Source: Pseudomonas sp. (lineage in GTDB: Bacteria > Pseudomonadota > Gammaproteobacteria > Pseudomonadales > Pseudomonadaceae). From it: a DNA stretch of 64,000 nt. Below the pieces are notes generated by a model. It did not search any database. It was not told the DNA's origin and saw only the letters and a list, made by a program, of their open reading frames with translations. The translations under genes were made by a program, and so were the position numbers. Location: contig NZ_JAUXXP010000039.1 in assembly GCF_030684895.1 (NCBI RefSeq), forward strand, positions 1 through 64,000, read 5' to 3'. Below, piece after piece: positions 10,464 through 19,360 of the stretch (positions are counted from its first letter, which is position 1; each line of letters starts with the position of its first letter).

Positions 10464-11939
10464 TTATTCCTTGTCCAGCTTGCCGACGAGCGACAGGGTG
10501 AAATCGGCACCCATGTACTTGAAGTGCGGACGCACGTTGAGGCTGACGCGGTACCAGCCCGGCTCACCATCCACATCACTGACGATCACCTGAGCGGCGC
10601 GCAGCGGACGGCGGCTACGGACTTCGGAGCTCGGGTTTTCCTGGTCGGCAACGAACTGGCGGATCCACTTGTTGAGTTCCAGCTCCAGGTCGGTGCGCTC
10701 TTTCCAGGCGCCGATCTGCTCGCGCTGCAGCACTTTCAGGTAGTGGGCCAGACGGTTGATGATGAACATGTACGGCAGCTGGGTGCCGAGCTTGTAGTTC
10801 AGTTCAGCCGTTTTGCCTTCTTCGCTGATGCCGAAGAACTTCGGCTTCTGCGCCGAGTTGGCGGAGAAGAATGCGGCGTTGTCGCTGCCTTTGCGCATGG
10901 TCAGGGCGATAAAGCCTTCTTCGGCCAGCTCGTATTCACGACGGTCGGAGACCAGCACTTCGGTCGGAATCTTGGTTTCGATTTCGCCCATGCTTTCGAA
11001 GTGGTGCAGCGGCAGGTCTTCTACCGCGCCACCGCTCTGCGGGCCGATGATGTTCGGGCACCAGCGGAACTTGGCGAAGCTGTCGGTCAGCTTGGAAGCA
11101 AAGGTGTAGGCGGTGTTGCCCCACAGGTAATGCTCGTGGCTGTTGGCGACGTTCTCTTTGTAGACGAAGGTCTTCACCGGGTTGTCTTCCGGATCGTACG
11201 GGTTGCGCAGGAGGAAGCGCGGTACGGTCAGGCCGACGTAGCGGGCATCTTCCTGCTCGCGGAAGCTCTGCCATTTGGCGAATTGCGGGCCTTCGAAGTG
11301 ATCTTTCAGATCCTTCAGGTCCGGCAGGCCGGTGAAGCTTTCCAGGCCGAAGAATTTCGGACCGGCAGCGGCGATAAAGGGCGCGTGGGACATGCTGGCG
11401 ACACTGGCAACGTATTGCAGGGTCTTGACGTCTGGAGCGCTCGGGTCGAAGAAGTAGTTGGCGATCAGGGCGCCGACCGGCTGGCCACCGAACTGGCCGT
11501 ATTCGGCGGTGTAGATGTGCTTGTACAGGCCGGACTGGGTGATTTCCGGGCTGTCTTCGAAGTCATCGAGCAGATCCTGCTTGGAGGCGTTGATGATCTC
11601 CAGCTTGATGTTTTCGCGGAAGTTGGTGCGATCCACCAGCAGCTTGAGGCCGCGCCAGGAGGATTCCAGCGCCTGGAATTCGGCGTTGTGGAGGATTTCG
11701 TCCATCTGCCGGCTGAGCTTGGCGTCGATCTCCGCGATCATGCGGTCGACCATGGCCTTTTTCACGGGCTCATTTTCGTTCTGCGGCTTCAGCAACTCTT
11801 CGATAAAGGCCGACACGCCACGCTTGGCGATGTCATAGGCTTCGTCGTCCGGAGTCAGTTTGGTCTCGGCAATGATGCGGTCGAGGATGCCGAGGTCGGC
11901 GGCGCTGCGACCGCTTTCTACTGCTGCACTAGTGCTCAT
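10464..11939 (-). CDS. tssC: TssC large sheath subunit
   Basis: TssC builds the contractile T6SS sheath together with TssB. The 491-residue product is of normal length and strongly typical: LESSWRGLKLLVDRT near residue 90, FGALIANY-type segment PVGALIANYFFDPS, VPRFLLRNPYDPEDNP, and the C-terminal PGWYRVSLNVRPHFKYMGAD. The gene is intact although its partner tssB, 24 nt upstream, contains a stop codon. Confidence 0.97.
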   Translation of the reverse strand: MSTSAAVESGRSAADLGILDRIIAETKLTPDDEAYDIAKRGVSAFIEELLKPQNENEPVKKAMVDRMIAEIDAKLSRQMDEILHNAEFQALESSWRGLKLLVDRTNFRENIKLEIINASKQDLLDDFEDSPEITQSGLYKHIYTAEYGQFGGQPVGALIANYFFDPSAPDVKTLQYVASVASMSHAPFIAAAGPKFFGLESFTGLPDLKDLKDHFEGPQFAKWQSFREQEDARYVGLTVPRFLLRNPYDPEDNPVKTFVYKENVANSHEHYLWGNTAYTFASKLTDSFAKFRWCPNIIGPQSGGAVEDLPLHHFESMGEIETKIPTEVLVSDRREYELAEEGFIALTMRKGSDNAAFFSANSAQKPKFFGISEEGKTAELNYKLGTQLPYMFIINRLAHYLKVLQREQIGAWKERTDLELELNKWIRQFVADQENPSSEVRSRRPLRAAQVIVSDVDGEPGWYRVSLNVRPHFKYMGADFTLSLVGKLDKE

Positions 11940-11963
11940 GAATTAGCTTCCTTGTTAATTGAA

Positions 11964-12470
11964 TCAGGAGTCCAGCTTGCCTTGGGCAGCCAGGCCGAGT
12001 TCGCCGAGTACGCGGTCACGCGAGTCGTCGTCAGCCAGCACGCTTTCGATTGCCTTGCGGAAGGCCGGGGCGTTGCCCAGTGGACCTTTCAGAGCAACCA
12101 GGGCGTCGCGCAGTTCCATTAGTTTTTTCAGCTCAGGGACCTGATCGACCACATTGGCCGGGTTGAAGTCCTTCATCGAGTTGATGCGCAGCTGCACCGC
12201 CATGTCGTCGCCTTCGGCGTCGTCTTGCAGGCGATTAGGCACGGCGAAGGTCAGGTTGAGTTCCTGCTTGGCCAGCACTTAGTCGAAGCTGTTCTTGTCG
12301 ATGCTGATCGGCTTGCGGTCTTCGATCTTGCGATCGTCGGCGCGTTGGGTGAAGTCACCCAGAACCATCAGTTTCAGTGGCAGTTCGATCTCTTCCTGAG
12401 CACCGCCGGTGGCGGGTTTGAAAGTGACGTTGATGCGTTCCTTGGGGGCTACCGAGCCTTCTTTGGCCAT
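11964..12470 (-). pseudogene. tssB: tssB small sheath subunit with an in-frame TAA
   Basis: TssB pairs with TssC in the sheath, and both are needed for T6SS firing. Read from ATG 12470 (GGAG 7 nt upstream), the product is typical (MAKEGSVAPKERINVTFKPA) up to SIDKNSFD, where TAA at 12281-12279 interrupts it. The same frame then continues perfectly as VLAKQELNLTFAVPNRL to QGKLDS. Family members have an ordinary residue at this point, so one base change from a Glu, Lys or Gln codon is enough to explain it. The codon after the stop is GTG, which could allow weak restart but has no ribosome site. It is either a real nonsense mutation or a sequence error. Confidence 0.9.
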
Positions 12471-12503
12471 GGTCATTCTCCGTTACGGTTATGGCCCGAG
12501 GGC

Positions 12504-14066
12504 CTAGTCCAGTACCACTTCAAGATCGAGGTGGCACAACCTGCGGTAGATCTCTTCCTTGCTTTCACGTACCGCGTGGTTCTGCGGCAACAGCTCACAA
12601 CAGCTGTGCAGCATGCGCAGTACGTCCAGGGCGAGATCGGGTTCCCAGTCGCCGAGGCCGGTGGCCTGTAGCGTCTGGTCGAGCGATTCGAGTTGGGTTT
12701 TGGCCAGTTCGTATTTCTTTGCGCTGTAGCACAGGCGCGCCAGGGTCAGCTGCCAGAAGAAGCGTTCGCGGCCACCGCGCGCCTTGGCCAGGCCGAGCTT
12801 GAGTTGCTGCACGGCGGATTTCAGGCCGTCCTTGCGCAGCTTGGGCAGGGTTTCCTGCAGGGCGATATCCCAGGCCGGCAGCGCGTTGCCGTCGTTGGCT
12901 ACGGGGGTGTTGTCGCTGACCGGGGCCTGCACATGCGGCATCACGTGGGAGCTGAGCCAGGCGCGGGTCTGTGCATCGGCGAAGGCGCTGCCGTCGTGGA
13001 AGCGCAGTTCTTCCAGGCCGCTCATGCGCTGCATAAACAGTGCGAGCTGGATTTCCACTTCACGCATCGCCTGCTCGGCGTCCAGTTCGTGCAGGCACTG
13101 CCAGACCAGATGCTGGCCGTCGAGCCAGAACGGCGCGCGGGCGATGCTGGCTTCCAGGTCGACCAGCAGATCGGCGTATTGGCCGTTCTGGTAGCGCTCC
13201 TGATAGCTGGCCAGCTTGTCGGCCGGCAGGCCGCGCAGCGCGGTGATCTGTTCGGCATTGCGCTCCGGCAGGCTGTCGATGGGCAGCCAGAGCAGGGTGC
13301 GCGCCAGGCGCAGGGCGCGCAGGTCGCTGGCTTTCTGCTTGAGCCAGTAGGCGCAGAGCGGACGGGCCTGGTCTTGCAGGCTGCGCAGGCTCTTGTGCGC
13401 TTCCTTTTCGCTTTCCACCGGCGCGCCGGGGGTGAGCATCTGGCTGGCAGCCTGCTTGACCTGAGCAATCGCCGCACCGACCGAGCCGGGCTCTGGCTGA
13501 CCCTGGCTGGCGCGCTTGACCAGCTCATCCAGGCGTCGGCACAGCGGCAGCAGCAGCGGTGCATCTTCGCCCAGATGTTCGGCCAGGCAGGCTTCCAGGG
13601 CGCGTAGCTGCTCGGCCAGGCTGCGGAACAGCGCCAGTTGCTCGCCAATCGGTACGTGCTCGGCCAGCGCCTGTTCCAGGCGTGGAATCAGCCAGCTGAT
13701 GGCGGCGGCGCGGGTGCGCGGTTTGCGGGGGTGCAGCTCGACCCAGTGATTGAGGCACAGGTAGTGCAGCAGGCTGAAACCGGCTTGCAGGCCGGGGAAG
13801 GATTCGCGTTGGTAAAGCCCCCAGATCAGCCAGGCGGCGACGCGCAAATCCTTGGAGTGGCCGCTAAGCAGTATCTCGCTGTTTTCGCGGACTTTTTGCC
13901 AGTCAATCGCCGCCGTTTCGTGCAGCGCCGTGGCCTTGCCCAGCTCATTTTCGAGAACTTCGTATTCGCTGGAATAACGCACGTCATTACCGGCAAAGTT
14001 CCCTTCATTGATAGGAAGTTTGGCCAGCTCTAAATAATGAGCAGTGAGTTTGTTTGAATAGGTCAT
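12504..14066 (-). CDS. tssA: TssA (ImpA/VasJ-type) T6SS cap protein
   Basis: TssA proteins organise baseplate and sheath assembly, and the long VasJ-type acts at the distal sheath end. The 520-residue product has the ImpA N-terminal domain near the start (DVRYSSEYEVLENELGK) and a C-terminal VasJ-like region (ALDVLRMLHSCCELL). A conserved segment reads RVAAWLIWGLY. It is the first gene of the visible operon. Paired palindromes lie 78-121 bp upstream. Confidence 0.93.
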   Translation of the reverse strand: MTYSNKLTAHYLELAKLPINEGNFAGNDVRYSSEYEVLENELGKATALHETAAIDWQKVRENSEILLSGHSKDLRVAAWLIWGLYQRESFPGLQAGFSLLHYLCLNHWVELHPRKPRTRAAAISWLIPRLEQALAEHVPIGEQLALFRSLAEQLRALEACLAEHLGEDAPLLLPLCRRLDELVKRASQGQPEPGSVGAAIAQVKQAASQMLTPGAPVESEKEAHKSLRSLQDQARPLCAYWLKQKASDLRALRLARTLLWLPIDSLPERNAEQITALRGLPADKLASYQERYQNGQYADLLVDLEASIARAPFWLDGQHLVWQCLHELDAEQAMREVEIQLALFMQRMSGLEELRFHDGSAFADAQTRAWLSSHVMPHVQAPVSDNTPVANDGNALPAWDIALQETLPKLRKDGLKSAVQQLKLGLAKARGGRERFFWQLTLARLCYSAKKYELAKTQLESLDQTLQATGLGDWEPDLALDVLRMLHSCCELLPQNHAVRESKEEIYRRLCHLDLEVVLD

Positions 14067-14143
14067 TCCATGACTCGATTATCGCTGCAGGTAACTTCAA
14101 AGAAGCGGGTGACGCTTCTGAAGACCATCTTGCTGCGCTGTAG

Positions 14144-14187
14144 GTGCGCAAGAAGTTGCGCACTTAAATGTGCAACAAGTTGCGCAC
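14144..14187. promoter_or_regulatory. Two tandem palindromes upstream of the T6SS operon
   Basis: At 14144-14163, GTGCGCAA-GAAG-TTGCGCAC is a perfect 8-bp inverted repeat around a 4-nt centre. At 14168-14187, ATGTGCAA-CAAG-TTGCGCAC repeats it with two mismatches. The centres are 24 bp apart. Two evenly spaced palindromes upstream of tssA fit paired binding sites for a dimeric regulator, for example the sigma-54 activator encoded in the operon. This is inference; no sigma-54 -24/-12 promoter is convincing nearby. Confidence 0.55.
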
Positions 14188-14534
14188 GTCCTAGTGAGGT
14201 GGGCATCCTAGCCCCATGAAGAGTGTCGGACAACCGCTGAAAGTGTGAAATATGTAACAGTGATGGATATTTGCCGATTAATAACTGGAACGATAGTTCC
14301 TAAAAATTGTGAGTATTTCGTCACAATAAGACGGGTCTGAAAAGTTATGTAGGGATATGGCTCTATATATGTAAGTAATTGCTTACTGGCAAAGTAGTGG
14401 CACGTCACAAAAGTTGTCTGGTTGCTGCAAGTTAGTGTGATGCAGTGCAGGTTTTGCCGGATTGGCCTGTGACGGCTGTGCTGCGGCCGAGCCCGAACGG
14501 GTTCGGCGCGGGGAAGGGCTAAACCGTTGGTCGG
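14188..14534. other. Non-coding AT-rich stretch between the T6SS operon and the mutarotase gene
   Basis: No gene is supported here. Positions 14220-14430 are clearly more AT-rich than the flanks. A hairpin with 10-bp arms (GCCGAGCCCG, CGGGTTCGGC) lies at 14486-14507, downstream of the mutarotase gene, but lacks a T run. Confidence 0.5.
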
Positions 14535-15440
14535 TTAAGCGCTGCCGGGTTCCGCCCAGAGACTCACATCGAGCTGATGTTGCTCGCCCGCCGCCAGCAC
14601 GCGGATGTCGTCCAGTACGTTGGCGTGTTCGATACAGAGCATCCCTGGCCAGGCATCGGCGGCGAATTGCGAGAGGCGTTGCGCCTTGTCGATCCAGGGG
14701 TTCCACAGCACGGCCGAATTCGAGCCACTGCTGTGCAGCTGGATGCGTCGCTGCCACGCGCGGTCGAGGATGCTCAGCTGTGCTGGGGTGTCCAAGTAGA
14801 TGCGGTCGGTCTCGCCGCTGAACTGCAGCAGGCCGTCCTGCTGGCGTTGCTGCCAGTCTTCCAGGGTTTCGATATAGCGGCAGCCGTGCAGGCCTTCGAC
14901 CGCGACGTTGTGGACATCGCTGACGGCAAAATAGCTGTGCAGCGCCTGGCTGATCGCCAGCGGCGTATCGCCCAGGTTGCGGCTGTTCAGCTGGATATGC
15001 AGGCGCTCATCCAGGCGAATGCTCAAGCGCAGCTCGGCGGCGTGGGGCCAGTCGGCCAGTGGCTGGGTGGCGCTGTTGTAGATGAACTCCAGGTGGATGC
15101 CGTCATCGCGGCTGTCGATGCCTTTCAGCTGCCAGTCGAGGTTGCGTACCAGGCCGTGGGCAGGCGCAGTTTCTGGCTGTAGATGCATGGCCTGCACTGC
15201 CGGCGGGTTGCGTTGCAGGCTGCCGAACCAGGGCCAGCACACCGGCACGCCGCCGCGCACACCCTGGCCGCGCTTGTAGGCCGCTTGCTCGCTGAGCCAG
15301 ATCAGCGGCGGTTGATCATCCGCCTGGTAGCTGAGTATCTGCGCGCCTTGTTGGCTGATCAGTAGCTCATAGGCGCCATAGCGCGCGCGCCAGCAGGTCA
15401 GCTCGTCCAGTTCAAGGCGTTCAACATGGGATCTGGCCAT
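14535..15440 (-). CDS. D-hexose-6-phosphate mutarotase (YeaD family)
   Basis: This enzyme interconverts the alpha and beta forms of hexose 6-phosphates in the cytoplasm. The 301-residue product has the galactose-mutarotase fold signatures of the family: RGGVPVCWPWFG near residue 65, the His-containing APAHGLVRN near 95, ALHSYFAVSDV near 165, and a late Glu in LCIEHANV. Length is normal. It appears monocistronic. Confidence 0.9.
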   Translation of the reverse strand: MARSHVERLELDELTCWRARYGAYELLISQQGAQILSYQADDQPPLIWLSEQAAYKRGQGVRGGVPVCWPWFGSLQRNPPAVQAMHLQPETAPAHGLVRNLDWQLKGIDSRDDGIHLEFIYNSATQPLADWPHAAELRLSIRLDERLHIQLNSRNLGDTPLAISQALHSYFAVSDVHNVAVEGLHGCRYIETLEDWQQRQQDGLLQFSGETDRIYLDTPAQLSILDRAWQRRIQLHSSGSNSAVLWNPWIDKAQRLSQFAADAWPGMLCIEHANVLDDIRVLAAGEQHQLDVSLWAEPGSA

Positions 15441-15503
15441 CGGCGTACTCGTAGAAGGAAGAATAAAGAAGGCTATTGGAGCCCAGCTTGCGCGCAGAAA
15501 GCA

Positions 15504-15531
15504 AAACGCCCGTCAGTGACGGGCGTTTTTT
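15504..15531. terminator. Rho-independent terminator after dctM
   Basis: AAAACGCCCGTCA and TGACGGGCGTTTTTT form a GC-rich stem flanked by A and T runs, so it can work in both directions. It lies between the end of dctM (15546, minus strand) and the start of the mutarotase gene. Confidence 0.85.
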
Positions 15532-15545
15532 GGCTGGAGTCAGGC

Positions 15546-16922
15546 TTACTTGCCGTAGACCTGTTCCGGCAGCCAGGTGATCAGCCCTGGGAACTGGTAG
15601 GCAATCACCAGCAGCAGGATCTGGATCATGATAAACGGCAGCACACCCTTATAGATGGTACTGGTGGGCACCGATGCCGGGGTGACGCCGCGCAGGTAGA
15701 ACAGCGCAAAGCCAAACGGCGGGGTGAGGAACGAGGTCTGCAGGTTCAGCGCGATCATCACGCCCAGCCACACCGGGTCCAGCCCCATGGCCAGCAATAC
15801 CGGGCCGACAATCGGCACCACCACGAAGGTGATCTCGATAAAGTCGAGGATAAAGCCCAGCAGGAAGATCACCACCATCACCAGGAAGAACGCGCCAAGC
15901 ACGCCGCCGGGCAACTGGGCAAAGATGTCCTCGATCATCGCTTCGCCGCCGAAGCCACGGAACACCAGGGAGAACAGCGAGGCGCCAATCAGGATGAGGA
16001 ACACCATGGCGCTGATTTCGGTGGTGCCATAGGCCACTTGGCGCAGTTGGCCGAAGTTCAGCTTGCCCTTGTAGAAGGCCAGCAGCATGGCGCCGAGGGC
16101 ACCCAGTGCAGCGGCTTCGGTGGGGGTCGCGTAACCGGCGAGGATCGAGCCGAGTACCGCACCGATCAACAGCAGCGGCGGCACCAGGGCGTTGATCAGC
16201 TTGCCCCATTCGATTGGGCCCAGTTCACTTTGCGGCAGGGCCGGCAGCTTCTTCGGCTGGAAGATCGCCACGCCGATGATGTAGGTGATATACAGCCCCA
16301 CCAGCAGCAGGCCGGGCAGCAGCGCGCCGACGAACAGGTCACCGACCGAGACGGTCTTCGGCGAGAAGATGCCCATCTTCAGCTGCGCCTGTTGGTAGGC
16401 GCTGGACATCACGTCACCCAGCAGCACCAGCACGATGGACGGCGGGATGATCTGCCCCAGGGTGCCGGTGGCGGCCAGGGTGCCAGTGGAAATCGCCGGG
16501 TCATAACCACGCCGGAGCATGGTCGGCAGCGCCAGCAGGCCCATGGTCACCACGGTGGCGCCGACGATGCCGGTGGATGCCGCGAGCAGCGCGCCGACCA
16601 CGCATACGGAAATCGCCAGGCCGCCGCGCAAGGTGCCGAACAGCCGGGACATGGATTCCAGCAGGTCTTCGGCGACCCTGGATTTCTCCAGCATCACCCC
16701 CATAAACACGAATAGCGGCACCGCCAGCATGGTCTGGTTGTTCATGATGCCGAACAGGCGGTTGGGCAGGGCGTTCAGGTAGCCGCCATCGAAGGTGCCA
16801 GTGAGGATGCCGATGCCGGCAAACAGCAGCGACACACCGCCGAGGGTGAAGGCCACCGGGTAGCCGGCCATCAGGGCCGCGCAGATGCTGATAAACAGCA
16901 GAATCGCCATCAACTCAGCCAT
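15546..16922 (-). CDS. dctM: TRAP transporter large permease (DctM)
   Basis: The main membrane subunit of a TRAP transporter, which imports organic acids using ion gradients. The 458-residue product is almost entirely hydrophobic, with about 12 membrane segments and typical motifs VPLFVFMGVMLE, ASTGIVGATVVTMGLLALP and GTLGQIIPPS. It overlaps dctQ by 8 nt. Together with the divergent dctP it forms a complete system. The substrate cannot be read from sequence. Confidence 0.95.
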   Translation of the reverse strand: MAELMAILLFISICAALMAGYPVAFTLGGVSLLFAGIGILTGTFDGGYLNALPNRLFGIMNNQTMLAVPLFVFMGVMLEKSRVAEDLLESMSRLFGTLRGGLAISVCVVGALLAASTGIVGATVVTMGLLALPTMLRRGYDPAISTGTLAATGTLGQIIPPSIVLVLLGDVMSSAYQQAQLKMGIFSPKTVSVGDLFVGALLPGLLLVGLYITYIIGVAIFQPKKLPALPQSELGPIEWGKLINALVPPLLLIGAVLGSILAGYATPTEAAALGALGAMLLAFYKGKLNFGQLRQVAYGTTEISAMVFLILIGASLFSLVFRGFGGEAMIEDIFAQLPGGVLGAFFLVMVVIFLLGFILDFIEITFVVVPIVGPVLLAMGLDPVWLGVMIALNLQTSFLTPPFGFALFYLRGVTPASVPTSTIYKGVLPFIMIQILLLVIAYQFPGLITWLPEQVYGK

Positions 16923-17460
16923 GCTTCACCTCCGCGGCTGGTAGGCGGCCGGTGAGGATATTGGCGAATTTGATCAAGTCGGAGATTCCTTGTAAGACCA
17001 GGCTGACCACCAGCACCAGGATGATGCTCTTTTGCAGGTAGACGAATTTCAGCCCGCCCGACTCGCTGGAGCCTTCCAGGGTCGACCAGGAATTGCTCAC
17101 GTAATCCCAGCTGGACCAGCCGAGGAACAGGCACACCGGCAGCAGAAACAGCAGGGTGCCGAGGCTGTCGACCAGCGCTTTACGTTTGGCGCTGAACGCC
17201 TGATAGAAAATGTCGACGCGCACATGGCCGTTGCGTTGCAACACCCAGGCGGCGGCGCCCATAAATACCAGGGCGTGACCGTACAGCACGGCTTCCTGCA
17301 AGGCGGTAGCGCCGATGCCGAAACCGTAACGCAGGATCACCACGATGGCGGTGCCCAGCACCAGAAACAGGGTCAGCCAGGCGCAGGCCTTGCCGAAACC
17401 GGCGTTGAATGAATCGATCAGACGGGCAAGGCCGAGCAGCAGAGGGGGTTTATCGGACAT
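16915..17460 (-). CDS. dctQ: TRAP transporter small permease (DctQ)
   Basis: The small membrane subunit of the TRAP transporter. The 181-residue product has four hydrophobic segments and the family pattern around FGIGATALQEAVLYGHALVF, WVLQRNGHVRVDIFY and VSNSW. It overlaps dctM at its 3' end, so the two are translated together. Divergent from dctP, with a roughly 190-bp shared upstream region in which I recognise no operator. Confidence 0.93.
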   Translation of the reverse strand: MSDKPPLLLGLARLIDSFNAGFGKACAWLTLFLVLGTAIVVILRYGFGIGATALQEAVLYGHALVFMGAAAWVLQRNGHVRVDIFYQAFSAKRKALVDSLGTLLFLLPVCLFLGWSSWDYVSNSWSTLEGSSESGGLKFVYLQKSIILVLVVSLVLQGISDLIKFANILTGRLPAAEVKHG

Positions 17461-17656
17461 TATGAGTCCTTATGGTTATGGGCTTTGTGAGCAGGCAGGC
17501 CGGCGATTCTAGGCAGGCCGGTACGCGTGCGGCAATGGCACTACAACTTTAGTCGTATCCGCTAGGCTTGAGAGTCACTTACCCCTATGTTACTCAGGCG
17601 CGGTGGGTCCGCAGCGATCCTGTGGTCAGACCACTACAACAATAAAGGAGCTTTGC

Positions 17657-18757
17657 ATGAAACGTCGTCAAATTCTCGCAGCAGCAGGCGTAGGCCTTGC
17701 AGCAACGGCCCTGGCCGGTTGCAAAGACAAGGCGGAAACCGCTGGTAAGCCCCAAGAAGGCGCGAGCAGCCAAACCTTCAACTGGAAAATGGTTACCTCC
17801 TGGCCGAAGAATTTTCCCGGCGTAGGCGTCGGTGCCGAGCGCTTCGCCAAGCTGGTTGAAGAAATGAGTAACGGCCGCTTGAAGGTCAAGGTCTATGCCG
17901 CTGGCGAGCTGGTGCCGGCGCTGGAAGTATTCGATGCAGTCAGCCGCGGCACCGCCGAAATGGGCCACGGTGCGCCTTACTACTGGAAAGGCAAAGTGCC
18001 GGCTGCGCAGTTCTTCTGCGCCCTGCCATTTGGCCCCAACGCCCAGGAAATGAACGCCTGGCTGCACAAGGGCGGCGGCATTGAGCTGTGGGAAGAGGTC
18101 TACAAGCCCTTCGGCGTCCTGCCGATGGCCTGTGGCGCGACTGGCGTGCAGACCGCAGGTTGGTTTAACAAGGAGATCAACGGCGTTGATGACTTCAAGG
18201 GCCTGAAGATGCGTACCCCAGGCCTGGGCGGCGAAGTGCTGACCAAAATGGGCGGTACCGTGGTCAACATGCCGGCCGGTGAAATTTTCACCGCGCTGCA
18301 AACCGGCGCCATCGACGCCACCGAGTGGATCGGCCCATACAACGACCAGGCTCTGGGCCTGCACAAAGCCGCCAAGTATTACTACACCCCGGGCTGGCAA
18401 GAGCCGAACGTAACCTTCGAGTTGGACGTCAACATCAAGGCCTGGGAAACCCTGCCGGCGGATCTGCAGGCCATCGTCCGCGCCGCCGCTCGTGATGTGA
18501 ACGGCGACATGCTCGACGATTACAACGCGAAGAACATGGAAGCCCTGGAGCAGCTCAAAGGCGAGGGCGTTGACGTACGTCGTCTGCCGGATGCCGTGCT
18601 GGCCAAACTCAAGGAAGTAGCCGCCGAAGTGGTCGACGCCAGCGCCGCCGCCGATCCGGTAGCCAGCAAGGTGTGGGCGCAGCAGAAGGCTTATCTCAAG
18701 CGTCTGTACGAGTACGCCGAGCTGAACGAGAAGGATATCTACAACATCCGCGGCTAA
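17657..18757 (+). CDS. dctP: TRAP transporter solute-binding protein (DctP)
   Basis: Periplasmic binding protein that delivers substrate to DctQM. The start at ATG 17657 follows AAAGGAG and gives 366 residues beginning MKRRQILAAAG. The leader carries an RR pair and a lipobox-like LAGC, so Tat export, lipoprotein anchoring or both are possible. Typical DctP features follow: WKMVTSWPKNFPG, GTAEMGHGAPYYW, NMPAGEIFTALQTGAIDATEW. These resemble the subgroup often annotated as binding keto acids, but the ligand is not proven. Confidence 0.94.
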   Translation: MKRRQILAAAGVGLAATALAGCKDKAETAGKPQEGASSQTFNWKMVTSWPKNFPGVGVGAERFAKLVEEMSNGRLKVKVYAAGELVPALEVFDAVSRGTAEMGHGAPYYWKGKVPAAQFFCALPFGPNAQEMNAWLHKGGGIELWEEVYKPFGVLPMACGATGVQTAGWFNKEINGVDDFKGLKMRTPGLGGEVLTKMGGTVVNMPAGEIFTALQTGAIDATEWIGPYNDQALGLHKAAKYYYTPGWQEPNVTFELDVNIKAWETLPADLQAIVRAAARDVNGDMLDDYNAKNMEALEQLKGEGVDVRRLPDAVLAKLKEVAAEVVDASAAADPVASKVWAQQKAYLKRLYEYAELNEKDIYNIRG

Positions 18758-18760
18758 CCT

Positions 18761-18902
18761 AGAACCTGTCTCGGATCTGCTGCGCGTCGGCAATACTGCG
18801 TTAAAAACAGCCTCGGAATGCTCATTTACAACCAGTAAATTCCGCTTCCTCGGCTGTTTTTGCCTTGTGTCGCTCTAGCTCGCGAGATCAGAAACAGGTT
18901 CT
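18761..18902. repeat. 142-bp MITE-like palindromic repeat
   Basis: Terminal inverted repeats AGAACCTGTCTCGGATCT (left) and the complement of AGATCAGAAACAGGTTCT (right) match at 16 of 18 positions. The interior (TCTGCTGCGCGTCGGCAAT, CTCATTTACAACCAGTAAAT) looks like a repeat I recall as scattered through many Pseudomonas genomes. It sits between the dctP stop and the dctP terminator and encodes nothing. Confidence 0.8.
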
Positions 18903-18913
18903 TAGCGCACAGC

Positions 18914-18941
18914 AAAACGCCGGCTCTTGAGCCGGCGTTTT
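18914..18941. terminator. Bidirectional terminator between dctP and the thioesterase gene
   Basis: AAAACGCCGGCTC and GAGCCGGCGTTTT form a perfect GC-rich stem with a short loop and flanking A and T runs. It serves the convergent dctP and thioesterase genes. Confidence 0.9.
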
Positions 18942-18958
18942 CGTTTCACCATCCGCAA

Positions 18959-19360
18959 TCAGCGCCGTGCTGGCACCGGGCGCGTGCGGCCGCTGCCGTC
19001 GATGGCGACAAACACGAACACCGCTTCGGTGACCTTGCGCCATTCGCTGGACAGTGGGTCGTCGCTCCACACTTCAACCAGCATCTGGATCGAACTGCGG
19101 CCCACTTCCACGGTTTGCGTATAGAAGGACAGTTGCGCGCCCACCGCTACCGGCACCAGAAAGGCCATGCGGTCGATGGCCACGGTAGCTACACGGCCGC
19201 CGGCTACCTTGCTGGCCATGGCAGTGCCGGCCAGGTCCATCTGCGACACCAGCCAGCCGCCGTAGATATCGCCAAAACCGTTGGTTTCACGCGGCAGTGC
19301 GGTGATCTGCAAAGCCAGGTCGCCTTGCGGGATGGGGTCTTCCTGTTCGAAATCGTGCAT
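18959..19360 (-). CDS. Acyl-CoA thioesterase (YciA-like hotdog fold)
   Basis: Hydrolyses acyl-CoA to free acid and CoA in the cytoplasm. The 133-residue product has the hotdog-family motif NGFGDIYGGWLVSQMDLAG, in which the Asp and the GG turn match YciA-type enzymes, and later AIDRMAFLVPVAVGAQL. Length is normal. Chain-length preference cannot be inferred. It ends at the shared terminator. Confidence 0.9.
   Translation of the reverse strand: MHDFEQEDPIPQGDLALQITALPRETNGFGDIYGGWLVSQMDLAGTAMASKVAGGRVATVAIDRMAFLVPVAVGAQLSFYTQTVEVGRSSIQMLVEVWSDDPLSSEWRKVTEAVFVFVAIDGSGRTRPVPARR

Noticed and set aside
10524..12122. Plus-strand ORF of 532 aa opposite tssB/tssC
   Set aside because: Antisense of recognised sheath genes; no domain of its own.
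14144..14187. Sigma-54 promoter within the tandem palindromes
   Set aside because: TTGC is present, but the GG of the -24 element is missing in both copies, so I call them operators instead.
14208..14408. 66-codon minus-strand ORF in the AT-rich gap
   Set aside because: No ribosome site and no recognisable sequence; open by chance in AT-rich DNA.
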